DNA of 64,000 nucleotides from Eurosta solidaginis (GCF_040869045.1 NC_090322.1:189347477-189411476), one strand, 5' to 3'; numbered from the stretch's first letter, positions 11,761 to 24,324 are shown. Notes: generated by a model not told the origin, from the sequence alone. Numbers and translations: made by a program.

Positions 11761-12678
11761 TTTATGTAACTTTCCAAGAGATTGTCAGAGAAAAAAGCAG
11801 CATTGAAAATATTTGCTAAGACTAGGTTGACCCAACATTGCATACGCCCATGCCGTACGCTCACACCTCTTACATTTTAAAGTGTCACCGTAAACAGGTG
11901 TGTCTTTCAGGTGGTAAACCAAATACAAAAATGCATCTGATATGATTGTGTCTTGGCATTTTAAAGCTTCTCATGTTGTTCGTAAAAATATGTAAAGCGT
12001 GTAATTTCAGCTTCAGTGGATTTATTCGATGCTCATTAAAATAAAGGTAAGCGTAAATATGGTGGAGAGTTAAAGAAGAATAGCTCAGCTAACAAAATTA
12101 TACAAAGGGCTGGTCCCTATGGACTATGGTGACAATGGTAAAGGGAAGGTGCTTATAAGCCAACATCATGACGACCGAACAACGCCCGAGTGCTATTGTG
12201 TAGAAGAAAATACAAAAGAATGGCAAAACACAAAATTATGTGGAAAAAAATAACAAGAAAATTTGAAAAAATCATGAGATGAAATTGTGAAAAGAGTGGC
12301 TGCTAGCAAATAAGCCAGTATGAAAGCAAAACATCAACGACAGTCAGTCAAAGAGTTGACATCCAAACCAAATAAGAACAAAAAAAAAGACAAACACATG
12401 CAAATAAATTCCATAGCCGCATTGGATCGTGATGTACCCAAGGGCTCAGAGAGATTGTCTGAGGTGCGTTGATGCGCTGTTTATTTTAAAATGAAGTGGT
12501 CTACAAGCAAGCAAAAATGAAAGAAAATAAAGCACTTGTTAGCTGGTTGAATGCAATTCTCATGTAAGCATATCTGATGTGACGCATTGGCTTTAATATA
12601 GATTTAGTAGTTCATTAGCTTGGCTATTGCTTTGTTTGTTCTTATTGAATTTTAATAATATGTCTTTTATATAGAATA
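11761..12678. other. No recognised feature
   Basis: Mixed AT-rich sequence without open frames of note, element ends or RNA motifs. Confidence 0.45.
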
Positions 12679-13390
12679 CTAGCACGGTACCCGGCGTTAT
12701 TTGGGTTGGGCAGATACTAATCTAATTAAGAAGGTGTATTTTAACGAGATGCTTCTCGTTAATCAAAGTCAAGGAATCAGTATATAAGATTTTATTGATC
12801 TTCTTCGAAATGTATCTCCCAATTTTTCTCATTCTTACCCTTTATAACTTTCTTATCTCTCTTTCTTCTTTTTTTTTACATCCTCTACCTCTCTCCTTCT
12901 TTTTTCTTAGATTCCTCATTCTTTTAATTTATCATTCTTTGCTTTATTTTTCAAATTTTATTTTGTCACACACAATTCATACTCAAAATCTCATAATTTA
13001 ATCAAAATATTGTAGCTGCATAGTTTTTGTCTATCATCTCATATAGACAGCCATTTTTACAATGGAATGTTTAAATTTAATAAAAACTTTTAAATCACTC
13101 CATGCAATCGCTTTAAGTTTTTGCGGATTCAATGCTATGATCAAACAAAAGTTCTGCAGATAAGTACGTACATGGCGTATGAGTAACTTTTGCTGACGTA
13201 CAAAATTTGCCGCTCCACCCAGTGGCCCACGTGAATTTGAAAAAAAATTTTAATTTAAAATTCTTAGTTCTGAAATATAAAACACCTTCGTCTTGATCGA
13301 AGGAAACTATAGCCAAAAGTTGGTGATGACTGAAGTGTGGAAAATACGTTTCCATAGGGAACACATACACACACACACAGATTTTGATTT

Positions 13391-13885
13391 TTATACCCAG
13401 CTGTACTTGAGCACAGGGTATTATAACTTTGATTGGATAACGGTTGGTTGTACAGGTATAAAGGAATCGAGATAGATATAGACTTCCATACACCAAAATC
13501 ATCAGTATCGAAAAAAAAATTTGATTGTGCCATGTCCGTCCGTCTGCCCGTTAACACGATAACTTGAGTAAATATTGAGATATATTCACCAAATTTGGTA
13601 CACGAGCTTATCTAGACCCAAAATAGATTGGTATTAAAAATGAGCGAAATTGGATGATAACCACGCCCACTTTTTATATATATAACATTTTGGAAAACAC
13701 ATAAAACCTGATTATTTAGTAAATAATACACCTAGAATATTGAAATTTGACGTGTGGACTGATATTGAGACTCTTGATAAAAATTAAAAAAAAATGTTTA
13801 AAATGGGCGTGGCACCGCCCACTTGTGATAAAATCAAATTTACAAATATTATTAATCATAAATCAAAAATCGTTAAACCTATCGT
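13391..13885 (-). mobile_element. Family B element, 3' part
   Basis: On the minus strand this matches 19.8-20.3 kb almost throughout. It shows GCCACGCCCATTTTAAA, AAAAAGTGGGCGTGGTTATC, a GACGGACGGACATGG microsatellite, TATATCTATCTCG, ACCTGTACAACCAACCGTTATC and an end CAGCTGGGTATAAAAA. The 5' part is missing and it abuts a non-LTR 3' end at 13886. Confidence 0.7.
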
Positions 13886-14028
13886 AACGGTTTTATTGAA
13901 AACAATACTTTCATCAAGTAATATTAATACTAACAGCTAGAAAATAATTAGATAGGTCCTGGGTGCTAGTCAGCCCACTCCTCATCAATCTAGGGCGTTG
14001 ATCAGACAATTAAATAAAAGCGAACTTG
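13886..14028 (-). repeat. Non-LTR family 3' end (copy C2)
   Basis: Reverse complement of the AATAAAACCGTT...GACTAGTACC...GATGAGGAG block that follows the RNase H fragment at 0.9-1.4 kb. Short, 5'-truncated. Confidence 0.65.
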
Positions 14029-14133
14029 ACTACTTGTTATATGTATAGATTACAAAAGTGTATCTTCATGGATTTCGTATGCGATCATGATTTAGGGTCT
14101 TATTATTATTAAAATTAGCTTTAAGTTTTCCGG

Positions 14134-14541
14134 TTGATTTTACGTCAGGAGGTTTTGCAGTATTCGCCGAATAAGAATATATATATGATGGTCATACCCC
14201 GCCAGTGTATCACGTGTGAAGGATGGTTGCACCGATCTGAGTATCTTGAGCCAGATCCCAACAACGGTCGACCCCGTTATTTCTATAAAACTCTTGTGGC
14301 ACTTTTCTACTCCCAAATTATGGCTTTCCGTAGTTTGCGCTTAAGCCAGAATAAGTACGCGCTGCTGGTCGCACAACCGCCCATAGCTGCTATATACGTA
14401 GTTTCCGCGGGAGCAATGTCTTCCCCGCCTCTTGGCGGTACAACCATTATCACTAACACTCCTAATTCCAGTCCCACTTCCATTTCTTCTACCTCTCTAA
14501 CTTCAATTCCCTCATATATTGAATCCCTTTACGAAATGTGA
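14134..14541 (+). pseudogene. Possible N-terminal ORF fragment of a non-LTR retrotransposon
   Basis: A 135-codon open frame contains QCITCEGWLHRSEYLEPDP. This resembles the C..C..GW.H..C zinc-binding stretch near the start of the polyprotein in several fly non-LTR elements, with the expected later cysteine replaced. A Ser/Thr/Pro-rich tail with TTIITNTPNSSPTS follows. GC content is higher than in the surroundings, and the element region around it is full of transposon pieces. No RT motif is present. It could be chance; I would not call it a host gene. Confidence 0.35.
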
Positions 14542-14869
14542 AGTACCTGCTTCACTTGACCGACCAATCTCAATTTATATGTTTCCATAAATCACAACGA
14601 AATTATACAACACTACAATTTTTAAAATCGCAATCATATTTATATTTATGACATAGATAAATTATTGTAACATTTTCCTGTCCGATAATATTCTTCTCTA
14701 CGATATATATACAGAGGCGTTTTTCTTATTGTAGCTTCTGGGAAAAAAAACTTTAAAATTCTCGCCTCTCCCTCCAACACTACATGCTTAATCCCTGTCT
14801 CTCCCCCGTGATGTGAAAACACATTTTAAAGAGTAGTCTATTCGAAGGGCTGCCTAATGATAAACTTCA

Positions 14870-15300
14870 AACCGGAAAGCAAAGTTTCTCAAATACTAAC
14901 TTCGCCAAAGAGGTACCCCTGTACTAAATTTCAAGCAAATTGCGTCATAAAGAAGATTTTTTGAAATATGAGGATCTCTGGTCTTTTATTTTTTCAAATA
15001 CTAACCTAGCTGAAAACGCGCCCTTGTGCTGAAATTCATAAATTGGATTTTTTGGAATAGTTCGGCCCCAGTCTTTCTTCCCGGAAATAAAAGTTTCTCA
15101 AATACTAACTTGCCCAAAAAGGGCAAATATGCTGAATTTCAACAAACCGCATCGTAAATAAATTTTTTCGAATAGGGTCGATCCCTGGTCTTCTGCCCGG
15201 AAAGAAAAGTTTTTAAAATACCCACCGAATTTCAACGAACAGGTTAGCCCTGGTCAATACCGGAAAGAAAAGTTTCTCAAATAATAAGCAAGCGAAGTGC
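14870..15300 (+). repeat. Imperfect internal tandem repeats of the Helitron
   Basis: The phrase CCGGAAAG(A/C)AAAGTTTCTC recurs at about 14873, 15077, 15197 and 15260, accompanied by AAATACTAAC and GAATTTCAA. A related single unit occurs at about 44.77 kb. Confidence 0.55.
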
Positions 15301-15468
15301 ACCGAATTTCAAGAAGATCGGAAAATAAGAAAGAAAGAGTATCAAGTAGTGAATCTAAAGCATTTTCAAATTCACATGAGCACACACAAAATTTCACCAA
15401 AACCGGTCAAGTCGTTTAAGAGGAGTTCAGTCACAAACACACGTACAGAAGAAATATATATATTTAGA

Positions 15469-16885
15469 TTTTCTTTCACCCAGACAATCGGCGGCATATT
15501 CTGCAGTCCTCATCGTCCTATAATCTAGTAAATCGGATTGAGCATTACTGCGCGAGTGGGACTGCTTTCCCAGCGATAAAACCACATCTTCATTGCACTG
15601 TTGTAAGTAATAAATGTTTCAGTTCAGGTCTGGATCAACAGAGATTTCTTAAATGTTTAAATACGTATTCTGTCTTTGTAACGAAGTTACTCGTACTTAC
15701 GTACTTGGCTTTAACAGACACATTATTAATAAATATGTATATCCTCTGTTTTGTTTGTTTATAATCATTGAAGTGTTAAGTAATGCAGAGGCGTTATAAA
15801 ATGAATATCCACCTTAGGGAAACCAAGCAAAATCTCAGACTTAAAGTCAACTGTAACTACAGTCTTTTCATTAAGCTCCAACTTGTCAAGGCAGGACTGC
15901 CTACTCAATAACTGCCTTGTTCATTCTTTCATACATTCAAGTTTTCTTCCCTGTCATGTTTTTTGCATTACATTTACATTTTTGCTTTATTATTTATTTA
16001 TCCGCATTTCAACTGTCCTCTTTATTTCACCTGAATTGCCTCGTGCATTCAACTAGAAGGATTGCGTCGAGACATAACTTTTCTTTTAGCAGCAAGTTTT
16101 GTTGGAGAGTTAAGAGAAAATAGATAAACATATTTATAAGCACGAGTATGCAGCTGAGAAAGTTTGTGTGAAAATATTTATAGACTTGTGTAACTTCGTA
16201 CTCTATACGGGATCAAACATTGGTAGAGATATATAAACTTACATATATTTTTACGTACACCATTCTTGAGTAGATGTACATTCAACTATGTTGACTTTTT
16301 ATTTTCAACACCTTTTGAGTTATTCTTTGTTCATCTCATTTTGTTTTAATTGCAAGTTATTATACGTTCGTTAAAGGAATGACCTCTCCAGTACGCGGAA
16401 GCGCATAAGCTACTCGCAAATTGCTTAAGTGAAAAAAACAAATTATCTTTAAAATGAGCTCAACACTTGCACCGTATTATAATTAACTTCATAAAGAATG
16501 CATTTAAGGCTCCTAGTGGCATTAGCGAAATATGAGTTGCTAAATAAGCTGTTATGAATATATTTTGGTCAACTTTTGCGAAAACGATAAGCCAGTTCAG
16601 AGATAAAACAAAAAACTCTCAAACAAGCTTTAAACTTGTACATGTACTGGAAGTGGAGTGAACTCGGTATCTATAGCATTTAAGTAGCCATAGCCTGCAT
16701 AACTCCTAGAACTTTCGACGTGCTCATATTAACTTGGTCGCAAAAGGTAGGACTAAAATCTGAGGTGATTACGAAAACGAAAAAGAAAAGGAGTGGAAAG
16801 AAAAAGGAATATTTAAAGTCAAAACCGAAACTTGGCCCGAACGCGGACGGCATATTATAACAGTCAGATTTTGTTGAACTGTAGA
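15469..16885. other. No recognised feature
   Basis: No element ends or coding signal. Open frames such as 15917-16123 are low complexity. Confidence 0.45.
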
Positions 16886-16889
16886 TTTG

Positions 16890-18000
16890 GTCTAGGTGCG
16901 TTATCGAAGAGTTATCGATTTTTTTCCGATTTGCTGTCGAATTTTTTACTAATGTCTTATCGATAACAAAGGTAATCAATGAGTTACCGATTTTATATCT
17001 TCGATTTATCGATTATTAATTGAAAAGTTATCGATTTTTATCGAAAATTTAACTCTTGTTGTTCGACGAGTTATCGATATATTGACAAAAAATTTACGAT
17101 TTTTTTTTTTCAAAAAATTATCGATATGCAAAAAAAAGTTATCAATTTAATATAGAAAAACGTATTGATTATTGATCCAGAAGTTGTCGATATAGTATAA
17201 AAAAATTAGCAGTGATAAGGTCAACACTCCGAGTGACAACTTATCTACCTTGCAGAAGCTGTTCGGGGTCTGTATTTTGTAGGGCAAATCAAAAAGAGCA
17301 TGCTGCAAATCGGAAGAGAAGTTTGGGCTATCTGTCCTCGGGTGTATATCGCGCAAAGTTTTTTTTTAATCAATGAGTAACTGATTTCTTGTCGACAAGT
17401 TACGGTTTTGTTATCGAAAATTTATCACTTTGAAATGCAAAAATTCTCGATTATTTGTCAACAGTGATCGACATTTTTGCAAAAAGTTAGCAATTTGTTA
17501 CCAAAAAGTAATCGATATTTTATCAATTTATTATCAAAAAATATGAGGATTATTTATCGACAAGTTATCGCTGTGTTATGAAAAAGTTATCGATTTGCTA
17601 CAAAAGAGTTAATAATTTGTTATCGGAGTATTATCAATTTTTTATTGGCGTGTTATCGTTTTTTTTTTATCAAAAAGTCATCGAAAATGTCTCAATTTTC
17701 TATCAAAAATGTACAAATTTGATATAAGAATGTTTAATATTTTTTATCAAAAAGTTGCCAATTTATTATCGGCATGTTATCGACGACCCATAGTTTTTTA
17801 TGAAACAGATACTGAGAAGAATTCACTATAAAATCATTGACAGACCTATAACCCGATTATTACAAGCCCATAAGAGACTAATAACAAGTCAATGTCTTTG
17901 CGATTAAACGCCTAACAAACTGATAACTCGACGATAACACTTCCCTGTCGATAATGCAATATTAACTTATCGATTCCGGATGTCACTGAAAATAAGCCGT
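16890..18000. repeat. Longest TTATCGAT short-unit array with a polarity switch
   Basis: From 16900 to about 17790 units such as GTTATCGATTT and GTTATCAAAAA alternate at 11- to 22-base spacing in plus polarity. After a central segment (about 17785-17860, containing TATGAAACAGATACTGAG) the units appear reversed (CGATTATTAC, GATAACTCGACGATAAC). An inverted pair of short-unit arrays is the organisation of Foldback transposons. Open frames in it are chance. Confidence 0.6.
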
Positions 18001-18308
18001 CGGAGAACTTCTTAAAAAAGCCGACATTTATAGTTTCAGGTATAGATACCCCAGCGATGCTTTAAGTTCAATTCTTATGCAAGCAGAAGCTAGCTTAAAC
18101 AAGTAAGGAAGGTGAAACCGAACATTACATACCCAGCTGTATACTTGAAATGCTGTTGTTGTTTGTTTTGTGTAATACATATACATGTTATGAACTAATT
18201 TTCGTTTAAAAGAAGCAAAAAGGATACAGAGGCTAACACCCATGACCTGTAGCAGGTAATAATGCAGTTTTCCCTCAGATATGGATTTTTCCCTACTGTT
18301 TATTTTAA

Positions 18309-18679
18309 CCCTCCCATTAGCGGTGAATATGTTCAACACATCTTAGCGTTGACGTCTGGCCAGACGAAATTTTACACTTTGAACTTTATCCACAAATATT
18401 TGAATTTTTATTGATAAATTTTGAAATGAATTCGATCTATGGGGTTTTATAGGCATAAAAATATGTATGTATAAGACGACAACGCTAAAATATGACATAA
18501 TCAACTTTGGTACAAAAAAATAGATATAATAAAAAGAAAAAATATCGATTTCGGGATTATTATAAAGACCGCCTCTAAACTTAAAAAGTCACTAAAGCTT
18601 TGATCGGGTGGGTAGCAGTAAAGTTATTCACGAAAATAAAGCCTTCTTGTCTGGCCAGACGCCCCAATCTATCGGCGGG
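18309..18679. mobile_element. piggyBac-like MITE (371 bp)
   Basis: It is bounded by TTAA at 18305-18308 and 18680-18683. The left end reads CCCTCCCATTAG and the right end, reverse complemented, CCCGCCGATAG: similar but imperfect terminal repeats. A perfect 12-base palindrome GTCTGGCCAGAC sits near each end, at 18354-18365 and 18649-18660. TTAA duplication, a CCC start and subterminal palindromes are piggyBac features. It encodes nothing and interrupts the 5' part of the family B element. Confidence 0.75.
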
Positions 18680-18949
18680 TTAAAATAAAGATATAACAGA
18701 ACAATAAACATAAACACACAAGTGCCATTGTACAAAAAACCTTTTTTACAAAAAAGGGCAGGGTTATTAACGAAATTTTCCAACTTTTATTAGAAATAGC
18801 TTATTACCTGCATCTACGCACTTTTACAAATTCTTTTATTATAAAAGAAGGCGATTTAACCGATTTAGTTTATTTTTACTGAAAATATTTCCTGTTAAAA
18901 GGCATACATATATGCACACCAAATTTTTCGTCGAGATATGGCTCCAGAA

Positions 18950-19880
18950 ACGTTGGGAAATACACTGTAATAAAGGGGCAGTGCTACGCCCATTTTTCAA
19001 GATTTTAATTTTTTTCAATTTCTTGTTAAAATAGCACAAAATACGGTTGGTGCAAAACTATTTTCCGCTAAGATTTAACTTATTGTTTTTGCCTACTACC
19101 CTTTTTAAAGTCATTTATATAAAAGTGGGCGTGGGCCTTAACCAATCGTATCCATTTTTACTAGAAATATTTCCTGCTATAAGGAAAATATGTGTACCCA
19201 ATTTTGTTACGATATGTTAATTTTTCATCGAGTTATGGCTCCCGAAACATAGAAAATTGCTTAGTCATAAAAGGGGCGGTGCCACACCCATTTTCAAAAA
19301 TTTTAGTGTTTTCCAATTTAATGTTATAATTCAATTTAGAAAGTAAAGAGCTGATACAAAGCTCTTTTTCGCTAAGATATAGCTTACTATTTTCATCTAT
19401 GATCCTTTATATAAAAGTGGGCGTTGTCTTCAACCGATCTCTACCATTTTTTCTAGAAATATTTCCTGCTAGAAGGAAAATTTGTGTACGCAATTTTATT
19501 ACGATCCGTTAATTTTTTTCAAGTTAAGGCTACCGAATCATAGAAAATTGTTTAGTCATAAAAGGGGCGGTGCCACGCCCATTTTGAAAATTTGAAGTTT
19601 TTCCTATTTACTGCTATAAATCCACTTGAGAAATGAAATACCATTGATATAAAGCTCCTTTTTGCAAAGATATAGCATATTTGATTCGTCCACGACCCTT
19701 TTAAAAGTCTTTTATATAAACGTGGGCGTGGTCGTAAACCGATTTCGTTAATTTTTCTTCAAAGCATTCCTTATAGTAAAGGCAACCTCTCTGTCGAATT
19801 TTGTTACAATAGGTTTAACGATTTTTATGATTAATAATATTTGTAAAATTGATTTTATCACAAGTGGGCGGTGCCACGCC
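18950..19880 (+). repeat. About 300-bp tandem units in family B
   Basis: AAAGGGGC(G/A)GTGCCACGCCC-type phrases recur at about 18973, 19270, 19561 and 19862, and TAAAAGTGGGCGTGG-type phrases at about 19119, 19415, 19720 and 20010. Each unit also carries a TTTCCTGCTA or related phrase. Units are diverged from one another. Confidence 0.7.
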
Positions 19881-20294
19881 CATTTTAAACATTTTTTTCT
19901 AATTTTTATCAAGAGTTTCAATCTCTGCCCACACGTAAAATTTCAACATTCTAGGTGTGTTATTTATTAATAATCAAGTTTTTTGTGTTCTCCAAAATGG
20001 TATATATATAAAAAGTGGGCGTGGTTATCATCCGATTTCGCTCATTTTCACTACCAATATATTCTGGGCCCAGATAAGTTCGTGTACCAAATTTGGTAAA
20101 GATATCTCAATATTTACTCAAGTGACCGTTGTAACGGACGGACGGACAGACAATCAAATCAAATTTTTTTGCGATACTGATGATTTTGATATATGGAAGT
20201 CTATATCTATCTCGATACCTGTATACCTCTACAACCAACCATTATCCAATCAAAGTTATAATACCCTGTGTACAAGTACAGCTGGGTATAAAAA

Positions 20295-20945
20295 TTAGTA
20301 ATACTTTTTATCTGACAGCGGTTTACCTTATTTCATAGCAACTCAAAAAAATCACCTGACTACTCTATCGGAAATTTCTCATGCATAGAATAAGTCGCAG
20401 TTGAATGAGGATCGAGTTGGGCCAGAGTGGTGCTTTTTCCGGAGGCACCAGATAAATACAAATGACTATCAACATCGATAACAAAAAAATAGGGCAGACA
20501 GTAACACAAATCTTAGCCGTAATTTTAAAGAAGAATCCATATATTTTGTGCCAATTGCCAACTGGGAAGTAAAATGTTCTCTCGACGAACAAAACTAAGC
20601 AAGCAAATTGTGAGAAACAGACACTACATAGCACTGGTGCAACACCAAACGCTATTATTACGTACATAAGTTGCGAAAGTGCTATTATTTATAAACTGCG
20701 GATAGAACCAACAACCCTGTTACCTCGAAAAAAACTCAATCCTAAGTTCACTTATCGCAAAAATAAATACCCCCTTGCATGACAAAATCAATAAATCTAC
20801 GGCATACATAATTTTAAGTTTATCGGATGATTGGTTGAACTGGCCGGTCGGTAAAGACCTTAAATAGACTGAATGTGTTCATAGCGCTACCATAATTTTT
20901 TTGACGACCAGACGTAAGAACCCCAATTTGCTGCAAGAACATATG
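20295..20945. other. No recognised feature
   Basis: The minus-strand open frame at 20365-20667 has no motif I recognise. No element end is visible. Confidence 0.4.
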
Positions 20946-21135
20946 TTATAGAATAACTCCGTCCTCTTGGCGAAAATAATAAGTTTTCAATGTATTAGCT
21001 AACTGGCTGCCTTGATATCCGGCGACTCTGTCGATCTTTGTAGTTGTGGCCTTATCCAGGCGAACGCCTGTGTCGCCAGAAGGCAGTGTCCAGTTAATAT
21101 GCCCATCGTGAGCCTTAAGAGATATAAGCAACTGT
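20946..21135 (-). pseudogene. Short fragment of an RNase H-type non-LTR retrotransposon C-terminus
   Basis: One minus-strand frame reads ILTGHCLLATQAFAW followed by RPQLQRSTE. The TGHC motif with hydrophobic context is typical of the region after RNase H in fly R1/Jockey-like elements, ahead of the CR.C zinc knuckle. The knuckle is not recognisable and the fragment is short. Confidence 0.4.
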
Positions 21136-21949
21136 GTCAGTCAAACATCGTAGGATTTGGACATGATCTTAGAAATGTTGCAGCCCCGCGCTTCTATTCA
21201 CGTTTTTCCTGCATTATGGATCATATGCAACTCCTTTCTCCTTTTCTTTTATAACAAACGGATTTAGACATATGCGGTCGATTCATCGCCAAATCAGCAG
21301 ACTTTTTCATTATCTTCTACACTTTTATGTCAGGGAATTCAATAAAAATGTATGGCCCGGCCTGAGCGAAGACTTTCTAATGCTTCTTTTCATTCCATAC
21401 TGTGTGATATTATTGCCTTGGCCGCCGCATGACTATCATTATACATTGACGGGACCGCAGCTTAAGCACGCTTCCTCCAGAATTTATGCTGCTTTCTACG
21501 TGGAAAGATTCTGCTGTGATTTGGCAGTTTGTGGTATCTAAATATTTCTGGATAAACATAGTAATTTGGAACCATCTCTATACAGGTGCATAATGTGTTC
21601 TGCCATTTCCGCACCCTTTTGCAAAGCCTCCGTACCCCAATGAGATAGTTTGGGCGATAGACCGTAAGTGCATCTCAGCTTCTTCCTGCGTGCATATAGA
21701 GCCACGAAAGTTCCCTCTTCACTCTCTCTTGCACATGCGGTTTCTATCACAACTTACTAACTGGTATAATTCCTAGGTTTGTGCTGTATTTTTCTCGTTT
21801 AACCCAACTCTAGATCCCCAGGCATACGCCGTGAGTTTGACTGGCCTTCGGTCGAACTGCCTAATAAATTGGTCGATGACCAGCGTCCGCAGCTTGAAAA
21901 CAGCAACGTGACTTTAGAGTTATATTTTGCATGAACAAAAAAAAAAACA
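21136..21949. other. Unresolved stretch with several medium open frames
   Basis: Frames at 21272-21541 (+) and 21538-21750 (-) abut tail to tail and have higher GC than the surroundings. I recognise no family. They may be further fragments of the retrotransposon to the left. Confidence 0.3.
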
Positions 21950-22170
21950 CGAATGAACACTTGGTCCGATTTACCTCCAAGGAGATTTAGGCCGATATTC
22001 TCCTCCAAATTTAATTATGTACGTGTGTGTTTGCCAAACCACTACCGAGGGGTAGCCCCGCATCGAGATCTATTTTCAAAGTATTTCGATTTTGCTAATC
22101 GCAGAACTTGAACCACGAGCCTTCGGTGTGATAGGCGAAAACGCTACCACCACAAAATGGCCGTCACACG
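21950..22170 (-). mobile_element. tRNA-derived SINE, internally deleted
   Basis: Minus-strand reading gives GGCCATTTTGTGGTGGTAGCG at the head and AGGTAAATCGGAC at the tail. The middle GGTCCCGTCCGGCC landmark of better copies is missing. Confidence 0.55.
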
Positions 22171-23410
22171 AATTCGCTAAAATGACCATTTAATGTCTTC
22201 TATATATATCTGTTTATGTTTGTAAAAATACACATCACACGTTTAAGCAACGAAATGCCAAAAGCAACACCAAATTAAATTAATTACCACATAATTGGTA
22301 AGCGCCAAATTTCTAGTGGAACTTTACGGGTCATAAACTACTTACTAAACACTAAACGGGGGAATTTATAAAGGGGATTTTTGCAGTGAGGGAACGAAGT
22401 AGTGTTTTATCATTTAGCTTGTGGTACGAGTATGCTAGTTATTAGCTAATATAGAAATATGTGTGTATATATGTGTGTACATATGTATTTAATCATACAA
22501 GTATATCTAAGTGCCATACTGGTATGCTCCACACGCGAAACGCCATATTTGTCCATGCAACAACTTGGAACCCCAATCACCCTAAAGCATAACATCGACT
22601 GCCTTTTTAATTTTTTTTTTCTCTTTTGGAATTTCTTTTCATTCTTTGCTTGCCTGATGATTGTACTTCACTAGACACAAAATACCGTTATTTATACTAA
22701 CAACTGCAACACTATAACTACGTTCATAAATTGTTTTTAGTAGACCGGTTGTAGTTATTATTTGTAGGAAATGGTGAACAGTGTTGCTGTTGCCGACGTC
22801 GGTAGCATAGAGAGCGCATTGTGAAAATTTCAAAAATACTTTAAAAGTAATGGTCTGTTGAGAGCATGGAAAACGGGCGGACTTTATGGTGAATATGCAT
22901 ACGTCGGAAAGGGTTGCTACTTTGGACGTTGTTAGTTTTGATGGAGGAAACATTTTTTGTATTGCCACGGAATTTACTGCCTAAAAAGGAAGCCTTTTTG
23001 GTACTTAGAAATCCTTAATTATTACTACTCAACTAAAAATATTTTTAGGCTTGGTTGAGCTGGAAACAAAAAACAGCTTGGAGGGATGTGATGACGCTTC
23101 CCTGTTTGTGAAGTTGGGAGATTGGGATTGACGGGCCATCCTTAGGCTGTCTTAAATATATCTTTTATCCTCTCAACATGAAGTGACAAATAGTTGGCGT
23201 GGTTAAAAACCAAAAATTAGCTTTGTTACGCGAAATAACGGAATTTAAATATAACTGACTAACGAAGCTATTGTGAATAACGGGGGAACATATGAAATGA
23301 AACGACAATCTAGAAAGACAATTTTGATTTTGTACTTGCCGCTATGGTCATAGACCACTGCCATAAATCCAAAATCCCAAAAAAAAAAAAAAAAATAGTT
23401 AGGTATATGC
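22171..23410. other. No recognised gene
   Basis: A 109-codon minus-strand open frame at 22639-22968 has no motif I can name and no visible splice or promoter context. It is the longest unexplained frame in this part. Confidence 0.35.
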
Positions 23411-23411
23411 T

Positions 23412-23605
23412 CAGCGGCCGCCGTCGTATGGTGATAGCGTGCACATCTAGCACATGGAAGATTCTGACTTCAAGGCGCGCGAAAAGCAACATCAACCATA
23501 GCTTCCCAGCGAAAATTCTTCCCCTTGCAGATGCCAATCGGAATCGATATAAAACATATGGGGCCTACCAAATTGTAGGAGAAGTCAAACAGTTACACGA
23601 GACAA
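23412..23605 (+). mobile_element. tRNA-derived SINE, internally deleted
   Basis: The head GCGGCCGCCGTCGTATGGTG and the later piece CTTGCAGATGCCAATCGGAATCG align with the copy at 33.5 kb. The B box and the segment around CCTCGGCAGTG are deleted or altered. Confidence 0.6.
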
Positions 23606-23999
23606 ATTGATAGAGAAACTTCCACCTGATCCCTTAAGATTTTCATCGCTATGAGAAGAAGTATACACAAAAGTTTGAACCAACAACCGATTGTGTCATA
23701 AATAGACAGTTCCATGGTCTTAACAACCATACGAAAACGGAAATCATAACCGTTTGCAACCGTTACCGTATTCAATTTTAAAATAGTATCCATAACCGTA
23801 TCCCTTCTCATAATCTTCGTTTCCAAACCGATTCCATAACAGTTTGAAGTTTTTTTTTATGTTACGAGAACAAAAACGTAACCGTTTCTTATTTTATAGT
23901 CTAATGCTAACTGTTAGTAAGATTTTTTGATCGAATATGTCATTTTCCAAATCGAAACCTTAACCGTTGATGCGTTTTCTTTTTCAAACAGAAACCGTT

Positions 24000-24110
24000 A
24001 CGATTATACCTTTTAAATCTCTTCAAGGCCTTTTCTCCCTGGAGTGGGAGTCGAATCCGCACTCCTGCGATAGTTGAAATGGTTACAAACGCATTCAACT
24101 ACGTCATGCT
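24000..24110 (-). mobile_element. tRNA-like SINE head, second family (minus copy)
   Basis: Minus-strand reading gives GCATGACGTAGTTGAATGCG, then AGGAGTGCGGATTCGACTCC, which contains a B-box-like GATTCGACTC. The mirror copy is at 24325-24440. Confidence 0.5.
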
Positions 24111-24324
24111 TTAAAAAATTGCTTTAAATAAATATTTTCATACATTTAAAAAACAAACAACGGGCAATCCCCGATTAAATCATACAAACAGAGAAAATTG
24201 ATTAATTCGTTGTAGTTCTATAAATAGAACAAAAACAGCAACAATACCAAAGTTTCTTTGAAAACCGTCGTACCAAGCATAGTTTTAACACATAAGAAGG
24301 CAATTGGGAAAAACTTTACAACAA

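Larger units (their letters stand above)
12679..15468 (-). mobile_element. Candidate minus-strand Helitron containing other insertions
   Basis: On the minus strand a start TCTAAATATATATATTTC at 15468, preceded by A, leads into TGTTTGTGACTGAACTCC, the usual leader of insect Helitrons. At the other end the minus strand reads CGCCGGGTACCGTGCTAG, closing at 12679 and followed by T at 12678. CGG/CCG around GTA gives the short hairpin expected just before CTAG. The interior holds a family B fragment, a non-LTR 3' end and an ORF fragment. I infer that both ends belong to one element; independent ends are possible. Confidence 0.5.
18099..20294 (+). mobile_element. Family B element, full-length copy
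   Basis: It starts ACAAGTAAGGAAGGTGAAACCG, has CATACCCAGCTGTA near the start and ACAGCTGGGTATAAAAA at the end; these subterminal pieces are inverted relative to each other. Four internal units of about 300 bases, then a GACGGACGGACAGAC microsatellite and TCTATATCTATCTCG follow. There is no protein-coding capacity. The subterminal inverted repeats, internal tandem repeats and GGAC microsatellite recall the DINE-1/mini-me type of non-autonomous Helentron known from flies; that assignment is inference. A piggyBac-like MITE sits inside. Confidence 0.65.

Noticed and set aside
13113..13557. Overlapping minus-strand frames of 129 and 97 codons
   Set aside because: They read the 3' end of a family B element; the same peptides appear wherever that repeat occurs (for example near 20.2 and 35.0 kb).
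22639..22968. 109-codon minus-strand frame as a host exon
   Set aside because: No domain, no clear splice sites and no supporting context; left as unresolved.
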